DNA of 16,077 nt, from NCBI GenBank assembly GCA_043802345.1, contig JAZDLC010000166.1, positions 1-16,077 on the forward strand, written 5' to 3'. The stretch is from JAZDLC01 sp043802345 (GTDB taxonomy: Bacteria > Planctomycetota > B15-G4 > JADJEK01). The notes below the pieces were generated by a model, which worked only from the letters and a program-made list of their open reading frames with translations, was not told where the DNA came from and made no database searches. Made by a program: the position numbers and the translations under genes. Shown one piece after another: positions 1-6,295 of the stretch. How positions within the stretch are numbered: position 1 is the first letter of the stretch; each line of letters starts with the position of its first letter.

Positions 1-55
1 GCAACAGAAGAACGTTCCCGACTTGCTCGCTGGGCCATCGGAAAATCCAAATCGA

Positions 56-141
56 AATCGAAATCGCCATCGAAATCGATTCAGTGCGCCCTCCGAGCGG
101 CATGCGACCAGACGATTTCGATTTCGATGGCGATTTCGATT
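56..141. repeat. Hexamer-based inverted repeat with 24-bp perfect arms
   Basis: Bases 56-79 and 118-141 are perfect reverse complements of each other (24 bp) around a 38-bp spacer. Each arm is built from the hexamer ATCGAA interrupted once by ATCGCC; the left arm runs further left into one more ATCGAA unit from about position 51. As RNA it would form a long, moderately stable hairpin. It lies about 115 bp beyond the stop codon of the minus-strand toroid gene. It could be a transcription end, a dispersed intergenic repeat family, or simple-sequence DNA that was copied and inverted. Function is unknown. Confidence 0.85.
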
Positions 142-183
142 CTTCGGTGGCCGCCGAACAAGAAGCGAGCCCCTCCTCTGGTT

Positions 184-198
184 GCGGCCTCCGGCCGC
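184..198. other. Short GC hairpin in the left intergenic stretch
   Basis: GCGGCC (184-189) and GGCCGC (193-198) form a 6-bp stem with a 3-nt loop, 58 bp past the end of the toroid gene. It could act as a minor termination hairpin but has no T-tract. Otherwise bases 1-255 hold only the inverted repeat; no gene is supported there. Confidence 0.3.
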
Positions 199-255
199 GT
201 AGTGTCTTTCGCGGTAGGAAGATCCCGCGACCTCTTCCCGCCAACACCCAACCCT

Positions 256-1440
256 TCAACCGCCCCCCAGCCCCGCCTGCAAGGTCAACACCCCCAGCGC
301 CGTGTCCGCCACGACCATGTACCTTTGCCCCAAGAAGTCGCACATCGAACCGTTGCTCCGCTGGGTCTTCAGGATCTCGGGGCGCAGCCTGGCGTGCCAC
401 GCCTCCCGCTCCCCCTCCGGGAGTTCATTGATCGCCAGCGCGGCGTAGTAGTGGCCGAAGTAGTAGAAGTAGCCGGCGTTCCGGTAGTACGCCTCGTGCG
501 GAACCGGGCGCATGCGGGCGATGTCGAGAAACCGGTGGTGCTCGAAGAAGAGGCCGAGGCCGGTCCGGATCGTCTCCAGAGTGACCCGCTCGTCGCCGGA
601 ACGAAAGAGCGCCCAGTTGCAGACCTGGATCCTTCCCAGGCTCCCCTTCACCTTGTTGATGTGCTCTCCCGCGGGGGCTCGCGGAATCGGGTTCAGGTCG
701 TACTCGTACGCCCCGTTCGGCAGCCGGCAGCGGCGCACGTAGGCGACGGCGCGCTGGCGAACGCGTGGATCGTCCAGCCAGCCGAGCTGCTCCGCCCGCT
801 CGAGTGTCGGCAGAACCAGCGCGGTGGAGAAGCTGGTCCCCCACTTCGGCCTGCGGGAATAGGGCGGATCGTCGTAGTAGCCCCAGCCGCCGGTCGGAAC
901 CTGATTAAGGATCAGGATCTCCAGGAACTCCAGGGCCCGGGCCTTCAGGCGTTCCCTTCTCGGGTCGTCAACGAAGCGAGAATCGTCATGAAGACGGACG
1001 GCCACCACTGTCCCGTAGAGAGCGGCCCAGATCGTGTCGTTGTCCCAGTCGCTGCCCCGCCTTGGCCTTCGGGTCTCGAGGAACCAGTCCAGCGCCTTCT
1101 CCAGCGCGGCGGCCCGGTCGTCGCTCTGCGGTGACTCCAGCAGCGCCAGCAAGACCAGCGCGTGCGATGCCAACTGCCAGTCGTAGAACGCGGCCACCGA
1201 GTAGTTGATATCGATCACCCCCTCGATCGCGCCGCTGGCGAAGCTGCCATCCGGGTTCTGCGAGCGAACCAGGAAGTCCAGGGCAAGGTCCCGGCCCCGG
1301 GCGGCTTCGCTCTGACTCAACTGGTCCGGGATCTGCCGAGCTCTTCGGCCTTCCGGCCCGAAGCGGCTTCCCTCGTCCTCCTGGCAAGGGGCGCGCGCCG
1401 CGAACAGGACCAGGGGCAGCAGCCAGAGAAGATGTCTCAC
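256..1440 (-). CDS. Secreted terpenoid-cyclase-like alpha/alpha-toroid protein
   Basis: 394-residue exported protein. Residues 1-19 form a signal peptide (hydrophobic LLWLLPLVLFAARA), so it acts outside the cytoplasm. The rest is helical and carries spaced repeat cores of the prenyltransferase/squalene-oxidase type: QNPDGSF (about 61-67), QVPTGGWGYYD (180-190), RLPNGAYEYD (239-248) and QRSNGSMCD (360-368). This resembles the toroid fold of squalene-hopene cyclases, but the protein is shorter than a full two-barrel cyclase and I see no DXDD catalytic motif, so cyclase activity is not indicated. The start is a GTG overlapping the upstream gene's TGA by 4 bp (GTGA), which implies translational coupling to the coiled-coil protein. 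Such secreted toroid proteins are common in Planctomycetota-like genomes and their role is generally unknown. Confidence 0.8.
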   Translation of the reverse strand: MRHLLWLLPLVLFAARAPCQEDEGSRFGPEGRRARQIPDQLSQSEAARGRDLALDFLVRSQNPDGSFASGAIEGVIDINYSVAAFYDWQLASHALVLLALLESPQSDDRAAALEKALDWFLETRRPRRGSDWDNDTIWAALYGTVVAVRLHDDSRFVDDPRRERLKARALEFLEILILNQVPTGGWGYYDDPPYSRRPKWGTSFSTALVLPTLERAEQLGWLDDPRVRQRAVAYVRRCRLPNGAYEYDLNPIPRAPAGEHINKVKGSLGRIQVCNWALFRSGDERVTLETIRTGLGLFFEHHRFLDIARMRPVPHEAYYRNAGYFYYFGHYYAALAINELPEGEREAWHARLRPEILKTQRSNGSMCDFLGQRYMVVADTALGVLTLQAGLGGG

Positions 1441-2186
1441 TGTGCCACCGGCGTCACGACTTTGTCCAGTTCCTGCCGGGCCTCGACCAGGTCGTGTTCG
1501 AGATCGTCGATCTTGTGGCGCGCGCGGGTCAGCGCAACCTGCGACGACAGCTCCTGCTTCTGGAGGCCGAGCTGGGCCGCTTCCAGCTCCTCGCCGGCCG
1601 CCTTGACACCCTCCTCGAGTTCCCGCTGCTCCTTCGGCAGGTCGTGCTTCTCGACCATGTCGAACGACCGCTTCTCCACCGCCAGATCCCGCTCCGCAAG
1701 CTCCAGGTTGCGCCGCCCCCTCTTCAAGACCAGCTCCTTGGTCATCTCCGCGAATTCCTCGGCGTCGTACATCGCCTGCAGCTCCTCCAGTTCGTCCCGA
1801 GCGTGATCGGCCTGATTCGAGGCCCGGTCGAGCTTGATCTTCGCCTTCTCGAGAGTCACCGGACGGGTGTGAGCCAGGAAGTGCTCGAGGTCCATCTTGG
1901 CCTCCTCATGCGAGCGCGTTTCCTTGCGCACGGAAGCCCTGGACGCATCGAGTTCAATCCGTGAGGAGAGCTCCGTGATCTGCAATTCGATGCGAGCCAG
2001 TTCCAGCTCCCTTGTTGCCTTCTCGACCTTGCGCTCCAGCTCCTTCGGGTCGGGCGCCTTCTTCTCCGGTTCTTCCTTGGCCGCCTTCTCTCCTGATTCC
2101 TCCTGCATCACCGGCCCGGAAACAGCCGTCAGGGAGAAGAGAGCAATCAACACCAGACAGAATGGCACGCGACAGATCTGTGACAT
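1437..2186 (-). CDS. Exported coiled-coil protein resembling the HlyD-type adaptor hairpin
   Basis: 249 residues from ATG at 2186. This start is chosen over the longer frame to 2321 because it has a GGAGG about 7 nt upstream and is followed at once by a signal peptide (residues 1 to about 25, FCLVLIALFSLTAVSG). A short acidic/lysine-rich linker (27-47) leads to nearly continuous heptad-rich helix (48-243). The middle (EFAEMTKELVLKRGRRNLELAERDL, split here as EFAEMTKELVLK at 144-155 and RGRRNLELAERDL at 156-168) resembles the turn region of HlyD/RND periplasmic adaptor hairpins. The protein stops at DKVVTPVAQ, just where an adaptor would begin its lipoyl/beta-barrel half. It may be a free-standing hairpin or a truncated adaptor. 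No transporter gene is adjacent. Its stop overlaps the start of the toroid gene. Confidence 0.75.
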   Translation of the reverse strand: MSQICRVPFCLVLIALFSLTAVSGPVMQEESGEKAAKEEPEKKAPDPKELERKVEKATRELELARIELQITELSSRIELDASRASVRKETRSHEEAKMDLEHFLAHTRPVTLEKAKIKLDRASNQADHARDELEELQAMYDAEEFAEMTKELVLKRGRRNLELAERDLAVEKRSFDMVEKHDLPKEQRELEEGVKAAGEELEAAQLGLQKQELSSQVALTRARHKIDDLEHDLVEARQELDKVVTPVAQ

Positions 2187-2251
2187 CAGGCTCCTCCAGA
2201 GCGGAGTCGCCGGGAAGATCCCCGCGACGGCACCGAGTATACCGGGCCCCA

Positions 2252-2277
2252 GGAACGAAAAACCGGATTCGCCGTAA
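2252..2277 (+). promoter_or_regulatory. Candidate ECF-type promoter for the LTXXQ gene
   Basis: GGAAC (2252-2256), a 16-nt spacer that begins A-rich, then CGTAA (2273-2277). This matches the general form of ECF sigma promoters (GGAAC at -35, about 16-17 nt, a CGT-type -10). It lies about 95 nt upstream of the LTXXQ gene on the same strand and just ahead of the local ECF sigma gene, so self-contained regulation is plausible. It is a short motif and a chance match is possible. Confidence 0.4.
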
Positions 2278-2373
2278 CCGGAAGGCCCCCGGCCGCGATG
2301 AGGGGGGCGCGGACACGGCACCGGGCCGTTCCGAAATCACAAGGTTTCGAGCATCTGACAAGGAGCACTCATC

Positions 2374-2889
2374 ATGAAGACCGGACTACCCATCGCCATC
2401 GGCCTCCTGGGCCTTTCACTCGCAGCGGCCTACCCGGCATACGTTCACGCCAGGGAGGACACTACCTGCCCCCTGCATTCGCACATTGCCCGCTTCCTGT
2501 CGTCCCGGGAAGCCGGCCCGCTGGAACGGCTCGACCTGACGGACGATCAGAAAACGAAGATCGCCAGCGTGCTGGCCGCCAATCGGGACACGATGCACCC
2601 CCGCATCGACGCCTGGCTCGCCGCCCGGATCCGGCAGGTGGAAGTCGCCCACGCCGAGCCTCTCGACGAAGCCGCGCTGCGCCAGGCCTGCCGTGAAGCC
2701 GCCGCGGTGGAGGAGGAACTGGTCGTCGGCGCGGTCCGGGTCGTGGAGCAACTGCGTCCGCTGCTGACCGAGAAGCAGCGCACCATGATCAAACTGGCCC
2801 GGCCGGAGGTCTTCAAAGGAATCGAGGCCCATCTGCCGATCTTGAGAGAGAAGGTCTCGCTCTGGATCGATGCCAACAGCGGCCAGTAG
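2374..2889 (+). CDS. Periplasmic LTXXQ (Spy/CpxP-like) protein
   Basis: 171 residues. The signal peptide spans residues 1 to about 26 (IAIGLLGLSLAAAYPAYVHA), so the mature protein is periplasmic. It is almost all helical and has two motifs diagnostic of the Spy/CpxP family: LTDDQ (55-59) and LTEKQ (131-135). Family members are small chaperone or stress-sensing proteins, and some relatives sense metals. Mature residues include CPLHSH (32-37), a possible metal ligand cluster. AAGGAG sits about 9 nt before the ATG. The gene lies behind a candidate ECF promoter, ends at a strong hairpin and precedes the sigma-factor operon, suggesting it is the effector of that module. A role in envelope stress or metal handling is inferred from the family, not shown. 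Confidence 0.8.
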   Translation: MKTGLPIAIGLLGLSLAAAYPAYVHAREDTTCPLHSHIARFLSSREAGPLERLDLTDDQKTKIASVLAANRDTMHPRIDAWLAARIRQVEVAHAEPLDEAALRQACREAAAVEEELVVGAVRVVEQLRPLLTEKQRTMIKLARPEVFKGIEAHLPILREKVSLWIDANSGQ

Positions 2890-2897
2890 TCGAGGTC

Positions 2898-2936
2898 AGA
2901 CCCCGCGGGAGGATCACTCTCCCTCCCGCGGGGTCT
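2898..2936 (+). terminator. Strong hairpin between the LTXXQ gene and the sigma-factor gene
   Basis: Perfect 15-bp GC-rich stem (2898-2912 with 2922-2936) and a 9-nt loop, starting 9 nt after the LTXXQ stop codon. The trailing T-run is short (TT then CT), so termination may be incomplete and some transcripts could read through into the sigma gene 28 bp further on. Confidence 0.75.
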
Positions 2937-2964
2937 TCTGAGGAGATGAGCAGCCAGAACGCCA

Positions 2965-3519
2965 ATGCGTCCCACAGCAGATCAGAACGCTCTCGACTGG
3001 GAAGTCATCCAGCGAGTGGTCCGGGGAGAGGTGGATGCGTTCGAGATCCTGCTCGATCGGCACACGCAGCGCGTCTTCGAGATCGTCTCGCGCCACGCCC
3101 CCGCGGATCGCGTGCCGGAAATTGCCCACGAGACGTTCGTGCAGGCGTACCTGTCGCTCAAACGGTACCGTCCCACGGGCCCTTTTTCCGGCTGGCTGGC
3201 CACCATCGCGTTCAAGCGATGTTCCGATCACTGGCGGCGGACGTACAGGGAGCGTCCGTCCCGGGAGTCGCCCCACGATGCCGGCCCCGATCCCGCAGCC
3301 GAGCGAGAAGCGACTCAAACGGAGATGAGGGAACTGCTGGACTGGGCGCTGGAACAGCTTGGTACGGAGGACCGAATCGTGCTAACCATGGAGTACCTGG
3401 AGGGCCTCGGAGTCCGGGAGTGCGCCCGCACGCTCGGCTGGAGCGAAGCGAAGGTCAAGGTCAGGGCGCACCGGGCGCGCAAGCGGCTGAGGCAAGTCCT
3501 GGAGGAACAGGAGCCATGA
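2965..3519 (+). CDS. ECF-family RNA polymerase sigma factor
   Basis: 184 residues, the usual ECF length. Region sigma2 covers about 15-92 (VVRGEVDAFEILLDRHTQRVFEI, in parts: GEVDAFEILLDRH 21-33, EIAHETFVQAYLSL 52-65, FSGWLATIAFKRCSDHWRR 74-92). A charged linker follows. Region sigma4 covers about 120-178, with the helix-turn-helix in GVRECARTLGWSEAKVKVRAHRAR (split: 149-160 and 161-172). There is no sigma3, as expected for ECF factors. It directs RNA polymerase to a small regulon, probably including the GGAAC promoter at 2252. An in-frame TGA at 2947 makes ATG 2965 the only full-length start, though it lacks a well-placed Shine-Dalgarno; the AGGAG at 2941 is too far away. The stop overlaps the next gene by ATGA, typical of a sigma/anti-sigma pair. 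Confidence 0.92.
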   Translation: MRPTADQNALDWEVIQRVVRGEVDAFEILLDRHTQRVFEIVSRHAPADRVPEIAHETFVQAYLSLKRYRPTGPFSGWLATIAFKRCSDHWRRTYRERPSRESPHDAGPDPAAEREATQTEMRELLDWALEQLGTEDRIVLTMEYLEGLGVRECARTLGWSEAKVKVRAHRARKRLRQVLEEQEP

Positions 3520-3833
3520 AAGACCATGCTCGACAGCCGACAGGCGACGCGGAACTCGACCGTCTTCGGGCGGCCCTGCGAGAGTCCCCGTCCGTGGAAG
3601 TCCCCGCCGGATGGAGAGGCGGCGTGCTGGCGGAGATCCGGTCGCACGCCGTGGAGGGCGCAGAAGTCACCACCCTCATCCTGCGCCGGACCATCCTTAG
3701 GGGCGCCCTGGCCGCGGCCATCCTCGCCCTGGCCAGCGCCGGCCTCTCATTCGGCACCGGCACGGGAACCGAAACCTCGATGCTGGTGGCGCTCGGGCCG
3801 GAGTCCCTGCTGCAACTCGTTCTCTTCTTCTAG
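3516..3833 (+). CDS. Small single-pass membrane protein, candidate anti-sigma factor
   Basis: 105 residues, starting in the ATGA overlap with the sigma gene and preceded by GGAGGAACAGGAG. Residues 1-57 are hydrophilic and cytoplasmic by the positive-inside rule (LILRRTILR just before the membrane segment). A membrane helix spans about 61-79 (LRGALAAAILALASAGLSF), then a short outer tail ends in a hydrophobic LLQLVLFF. There is no HXXXCXXC zinc motif, so it is not a ZAS-type anti-sigma. Size, topology and coupling match CnrY/NccY-type anti-sigma factors (a short cytoplasmic helix region plus one membrane helix). The sequence itself is not recognised, so the anti-sigma role rests on position and architecture. 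Confidence 0.7.
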   Translation: MKDHARQPTGDAELDRLRAALRESPSVEVPAGWRGGVLAEIRSHAVEGAEVTTLILRRTILRGALAAAILALASAGLSFGTGTGTETSMLVALGPESLLQLVLFF

Positions 3834-3845
3834 GAAGGTCGCCCC

Positions 3846-4241
3846 ATGAAAACCTGGCAGGTCTGGATCGGCATCCTGGTGATCTTCCTCTCCGGAATCG
3901 TCACCGGTGTCCTGGGCGTGGGCTTCTTCCTCCACCAGAGACTGAACGCCTTGCGCGAGGAGGGACCGTCCGCGCTGAACGGAGTAGCTCTGCGCGCGCT
4001 CGACTGGAAACTCGACTTCACGGACAGGCAGTGGGTTCAGGCCGAGGAGGTCGTGCTCGAGACTCACCGCGAGTTCCGGCAGTTCCGGGCGGAACATCAC
4101 CTGCGGCTCCGCGCGATCGTCACCAGGGCGCTCGACGCCATGGAGTCGATCCTGAATGCGGAACAGAAGCCGGCATGGGTGAAGCTCCGGAACGGGATCG
4201 AGGATCACATGGAGCGGTTCGGTGCGCCCGAGGGCGGCTGA
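3846..4241 (+). CDS. Membrane-anchored periplasmic LTXXQ-like sensor (CnrX-like architecture)
   Basis: 131 residues with AGGAAGGT upstream of ATG and only 12 bp after the previous stop. Residues 7-29 (WIGILVIFLSGIVTGVLGVG and following) are an uncleaved membrane anchor. The remaining about 100 residues are a four-helix-type periplasmic domain with degenerate LTXXQ motifs FTDRQ (58-62) and LNAEQ (103-107). This fits the heavy-metal-resistance/Spy superfamily and the size of CnrX. Histidines at 74, 84, 85 and 121 are possible ligands. By analogy it would hold or release the small membrane protein, and so the sigma factor, in response to an envelope or metal signal. That is inference; the ligand cannot be read from the sequence. 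Confidence 0.72.
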   Translation: MKTWQVWIGILVIFLSGIVTGVLGVGFFLHQRLNALREEGPSALNGVALRALDWKLDFTDRQWVQAEEVVLETHREFRQFRAEHHLRLRAIVTRALDAMESILNAEQKPAWVKLRNGIEDHMERFGAPEGG

Positions 4242-4332
4242 CCAGGGGGAACTCCGCCTTTCTCGGCTGCGGCCAGCGGCCCCTGCATGCTCTTCATGCC
4301 CTTCATGGCGAGCCCTCCCCGCCCCAGCAAAA

Positions 4333-4382
4333 GGAAGACGGCGGCGGGACACCCTGAAGGGGAGTTCCCACCGCCGTCTTCC
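4333..4382. terminator. Bidirectional terminator-like hairpin between convergent genes
   Basis: GGAAGACGGCGG (4333-4344) pairs perfectly with CCGCCGTCTTCC (4371-4382), with AAAA just before (4329-4332) but only a weak T-run after. It lies between the sensor gene (plus) and the first metalloprotease (minus), where both transcripts must end. A further 9-bp inverted match, GGGAACTCC (4247-4255) with GGAGTTCCC (4361-4369), overlaps its loop and could form an alternative structure. No gene is supported in 4242-4432. Confidence 0.65.
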
Positions 4383-4387
4383 GAGCC

Positions 4388-4419
4388 GCTCACCGGATCA
4401 CGCGGAGCGTTCCGTGAGC
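4388..4419 (-). terminator. Second hairpin just past the first metalloprotease
   Basis: GCTCAC (4388-4393) and GTGAGC (4414-4419) form the outer stem, with an inner CGGA/TCCG pairing, 14 nt beyond the metalloprotease stop codon in its direction of transcription. It may help end that transcript together with the larger hairpin at 4333-4382. Confidence 0.35.
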
Positions 4420-4432
4420 CGCCAGGGTGGCG

Positions 4433-6001
4433 CTAGGGCAGCATCTGGAGGGCAATGCAGTTGGAGATACTCACGCCGTACAGCTGGCTGACGTCCGTGG
4501 AGAGACCCTGGACGTACCAGACCGCGGTACCACCTCCCTGAATGCCCAGAACCTCGAGTCCACCAGTACCGTCCAACCAGAGCGGGCCGATCATGACACC
4601 CGGGTTCGGCACCAGAATCCCACCCCTGAACGAGGTCGGATTGTAGATGTAGCCGACCCGGAGGAAGGCCGTCATGTAGGGGACGCCGTTGGCCAGGACG
4701 AGATCAGCAGTCGTGCCGGAGGACATGTCGCCGCCACAAATGCTCAGCTCGCTCGCGCCGGGACCACCGAACCCGAGATCAAGCTGGCAATACACGTCGG
4801 CCGAGCAGGACAGGCAGGCCTTGAGGTTCCGGTAGTTGATCATGGCCGGAATCGTGTAGGTGGGGTGGAACTGGTTCGAGCAGGTCAGGTACGGGTTCAT
4901 GGTGTAGCTGGTGCAGGTGCAGTGATCCGCATTCCAGTTGTGCCCTATCTCGTGTGCCGAAAGGTCGGCGCGGCAGGAAGTGCCACTGATGTTCTCCACC
5001 AGTCCGTAGCCATACCCTGAGGTGATGCTGCTGCAGATCGCTCCGAGCCAGGCAATGCCGATCACACCACCGGCCATGCTCCGGCCGGTGTACATGTGCG
5101 CGACGTCTCGCAGGTCACTGCGGTGGTTCTGGTTCCAGTTGGTCCTGAACTGATCCAGCAGGGTGCCGGGATCGGTGGTCGAGGTGTAGTAGTCGGTGTT
5201 GGTGGGGTAGGTGTAGATCACGGTGATCACATGAGTGATGTCCACGTCCCGCTCGTACTCAACGTTGACGGCATTCATGATCTGGTTGACCCGGGTCTCG
5301 ATGTTCGCGGTGCTGCCCAGATCGACGTAGTATTCGTAGTCGGTCTCGATGGCCACCTGGCAGACCCAGAAGTTGGGCGCGCAGGCGACCTTGGGCCCAC
5401 CCGCCAGCTCCGGCAGGGCGCGCGTGGCGGTCCGATGGTCATCGTCAAGGCCGCACAGGTTGTCGGGCCGCTCGAGGACCGCGTCAACGTGGTAGACCAC
5501 GTGCAGGTTGGCGGGGGCGCCGGCGATCTCCAGGGAGACCGGATCCACCATGAACGTGTTTCCACCCGGAAGATCGACCCGGGCGGACAGCCCCTCGGTC
5601 AGGGAGGCGGAGACCATGGACCCGGGAATGCCGACCACAGTGCCGCGCTTGGTCAGAATCGGGCCGGGAGCGACATTCCGATAGACGCCCGACGGGGTCA
5701 TCTCCCGCACCTCGTAATCGTCGGAGCGGACGGAATGCGCATGGAGGTCGAGTTCGTACCGGCCGCCCGCGAAGGGGACCGTCACATCCAGCGAACCGTC
5801 GTAGAACGTCGGGACGTTCAAGGTGGTCAGTTCGCATTCTGCCAGGCCAAAGGCCGCGTTGACCATGGCTTCTGTAATGACCTCGCCGGGAAGCACGGCG
5901 GTTGACTGCTGGGCCATGGCGGTGGTTGCGAAACCGGCGACAGTCAGCAGGGCGCCGAGTGCGACGGTAGCGACGCGGCCCTTGGTAACGGAGAACATCA
6001 T
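4433..6001 (-). CDS. Secreted M12B-like (reprolysin-type) zinc metalloprotease, copy 1
   Basis: 522 residues. Signal peptide 1-30, with cleavage after AMA. A prodomain (about 31-200) contains RPDNLCGLDD (C183), resembling the cysteine switch PKMCGV of ADAM proteases. The catalytic domain (about 210-400) has the metzincin site HEIGHNWNADH (H350, E351, H354, H360) and a Met-turn in TMNPYLTC (M368), with many cysteines likely in disulfides. A beta-rich C-terminal domain (about 404-522, from YCQLDLGFGGPG to ALQMLP) is shared with the neighbouring paralogue. A very good AAAGGAGG is 5 nt from the ATG, and a second ATG follows at once. It probably degrades extracellular protein after pro-peptide release. 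It is separated from copy 2 by 294 bp, so it probably has its own promoter. Confidence 0.9.
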   Translation of the reverse strand: MMFSVTKGRVATVALGALLTVAGFATTAMAQQSTAVLPGEVITEAMVNAAFGLAECELTTLNVPTFYDGSLDVTVPFAGGRYELDLHAHSVRSDDYEVREMTPSGVYRNVAPGPILTKRGTVVGIPGSMVSASLTEGLSARVDLPGGNTFMVDPVSLEIAGAPANLHVVYHVDAVLERPDNLCGLDDDHRTATRALPELAGGPKVACAPNFWVCQVAIETDYEYYVDLGSTANIETRVNQIMNAVNVEYERDVDITHVITVIYTYPTNTDYYTSTTDPGTLLDQFRTNWNQNHRSDLRDVAHMYTGRSMAGGVIGIAWLGAICSSITSGYGYGLVENISGTSCRADLSAHEIGHNWNADHCTCTSYTMNPYLTCSNQFHPTYTIPAMINYRNLKACLSCSADVYCQLDLGFGGPGASELSICGGDMSSGTTADLVLANGVPYMTAFLRVGYIYNPTSFRGGILVPNPGVMIGPLWLDGTGGLEVLGIQGGGTAVWYVQGLSTDVSQLYGVSISNCIALQMLP

Positions 6002-6295
6002 TGCATTCCTCCTTTGGGGGGGTGCAGCTGGGGTGAACGACCGGGCTGGCGGCCGCAGAACGCAGGAAACAGCAAGTTACTTGAAACGACCAAGGTGAAT
6101 TTTAACCCAAAATCGTGGGTCTGCAAGGATCTTGATCTGGCCGTGTCTAGGACGAGCAACATGCTTGTGGCACCGGCGGAACATGCCGGGGGATCACGAG
6201 CTACGGGAGCGACACGAAGCGCCCACCCACAGGCAGGACCTCAGGAGGTCCCCAAGGGAATGCATGGCCTCGGTCACGTCGGTCCGGAATCGGAC
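6002..6295 (-). promoter_or_regulatory. Intergenic region between the two metalloprotease genes (probable promoter of copy 1)
   Basis: This 294-bp gap holds no supported gene. The part nearest copy 1 has a strong Shine-Dalgarno (6007-6015). An unusually AT-rich stretch around 6076-6115, read on the minus strand, is a likely promoter zone, but no -35/-10 pair stands out. Near copy 2, GGACCT (6236-6241) and AGGTCC (6246-6251) form a 6-bp hairpin with a 4-nt loop, 45 nt past the copy 2 stop, a weak terminator candidate. The layout suggests the copies are transcribed separately. Confidence 0.4.

Noticed and set aside
51..141. Hexamer repeats as a possible CRISPR array
   Set aside because: Two arms in opposite orientation, no regularly spaced direct repeats or spacers, and no cas genes.
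127..1134. A 335-residue open frame antisense to the toroid gene
   Set aside because: Shadow of a real gene with a signal peptide and repeat motifs; its start lies inside the hexamer inverted repeat and the protein has no recognisable features.
2946..3833. A longer plus frame starting at 2946 that would fuse into the small membrane protein
   Set aside because: Its first 190 codons run out of phase with the sigma gene and look random. The real gene begins in the ATGA overlap at 3516.
3516..3833. Zinc-binding (ZAS) anti-sigma factor
   Set aside because: The HXXXCXXC motif is absent and the protein has no cysteines; only a Cnr-type membrane anti-sigma remains plausible.
4242..4432. Small plus-strand open frames in the gap between the sensor gene and metalloprotease copy 1
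   Set aside because: Proline/arginine-rich, no ribosome-binding site, and overlapping two terminator-like hairpins.
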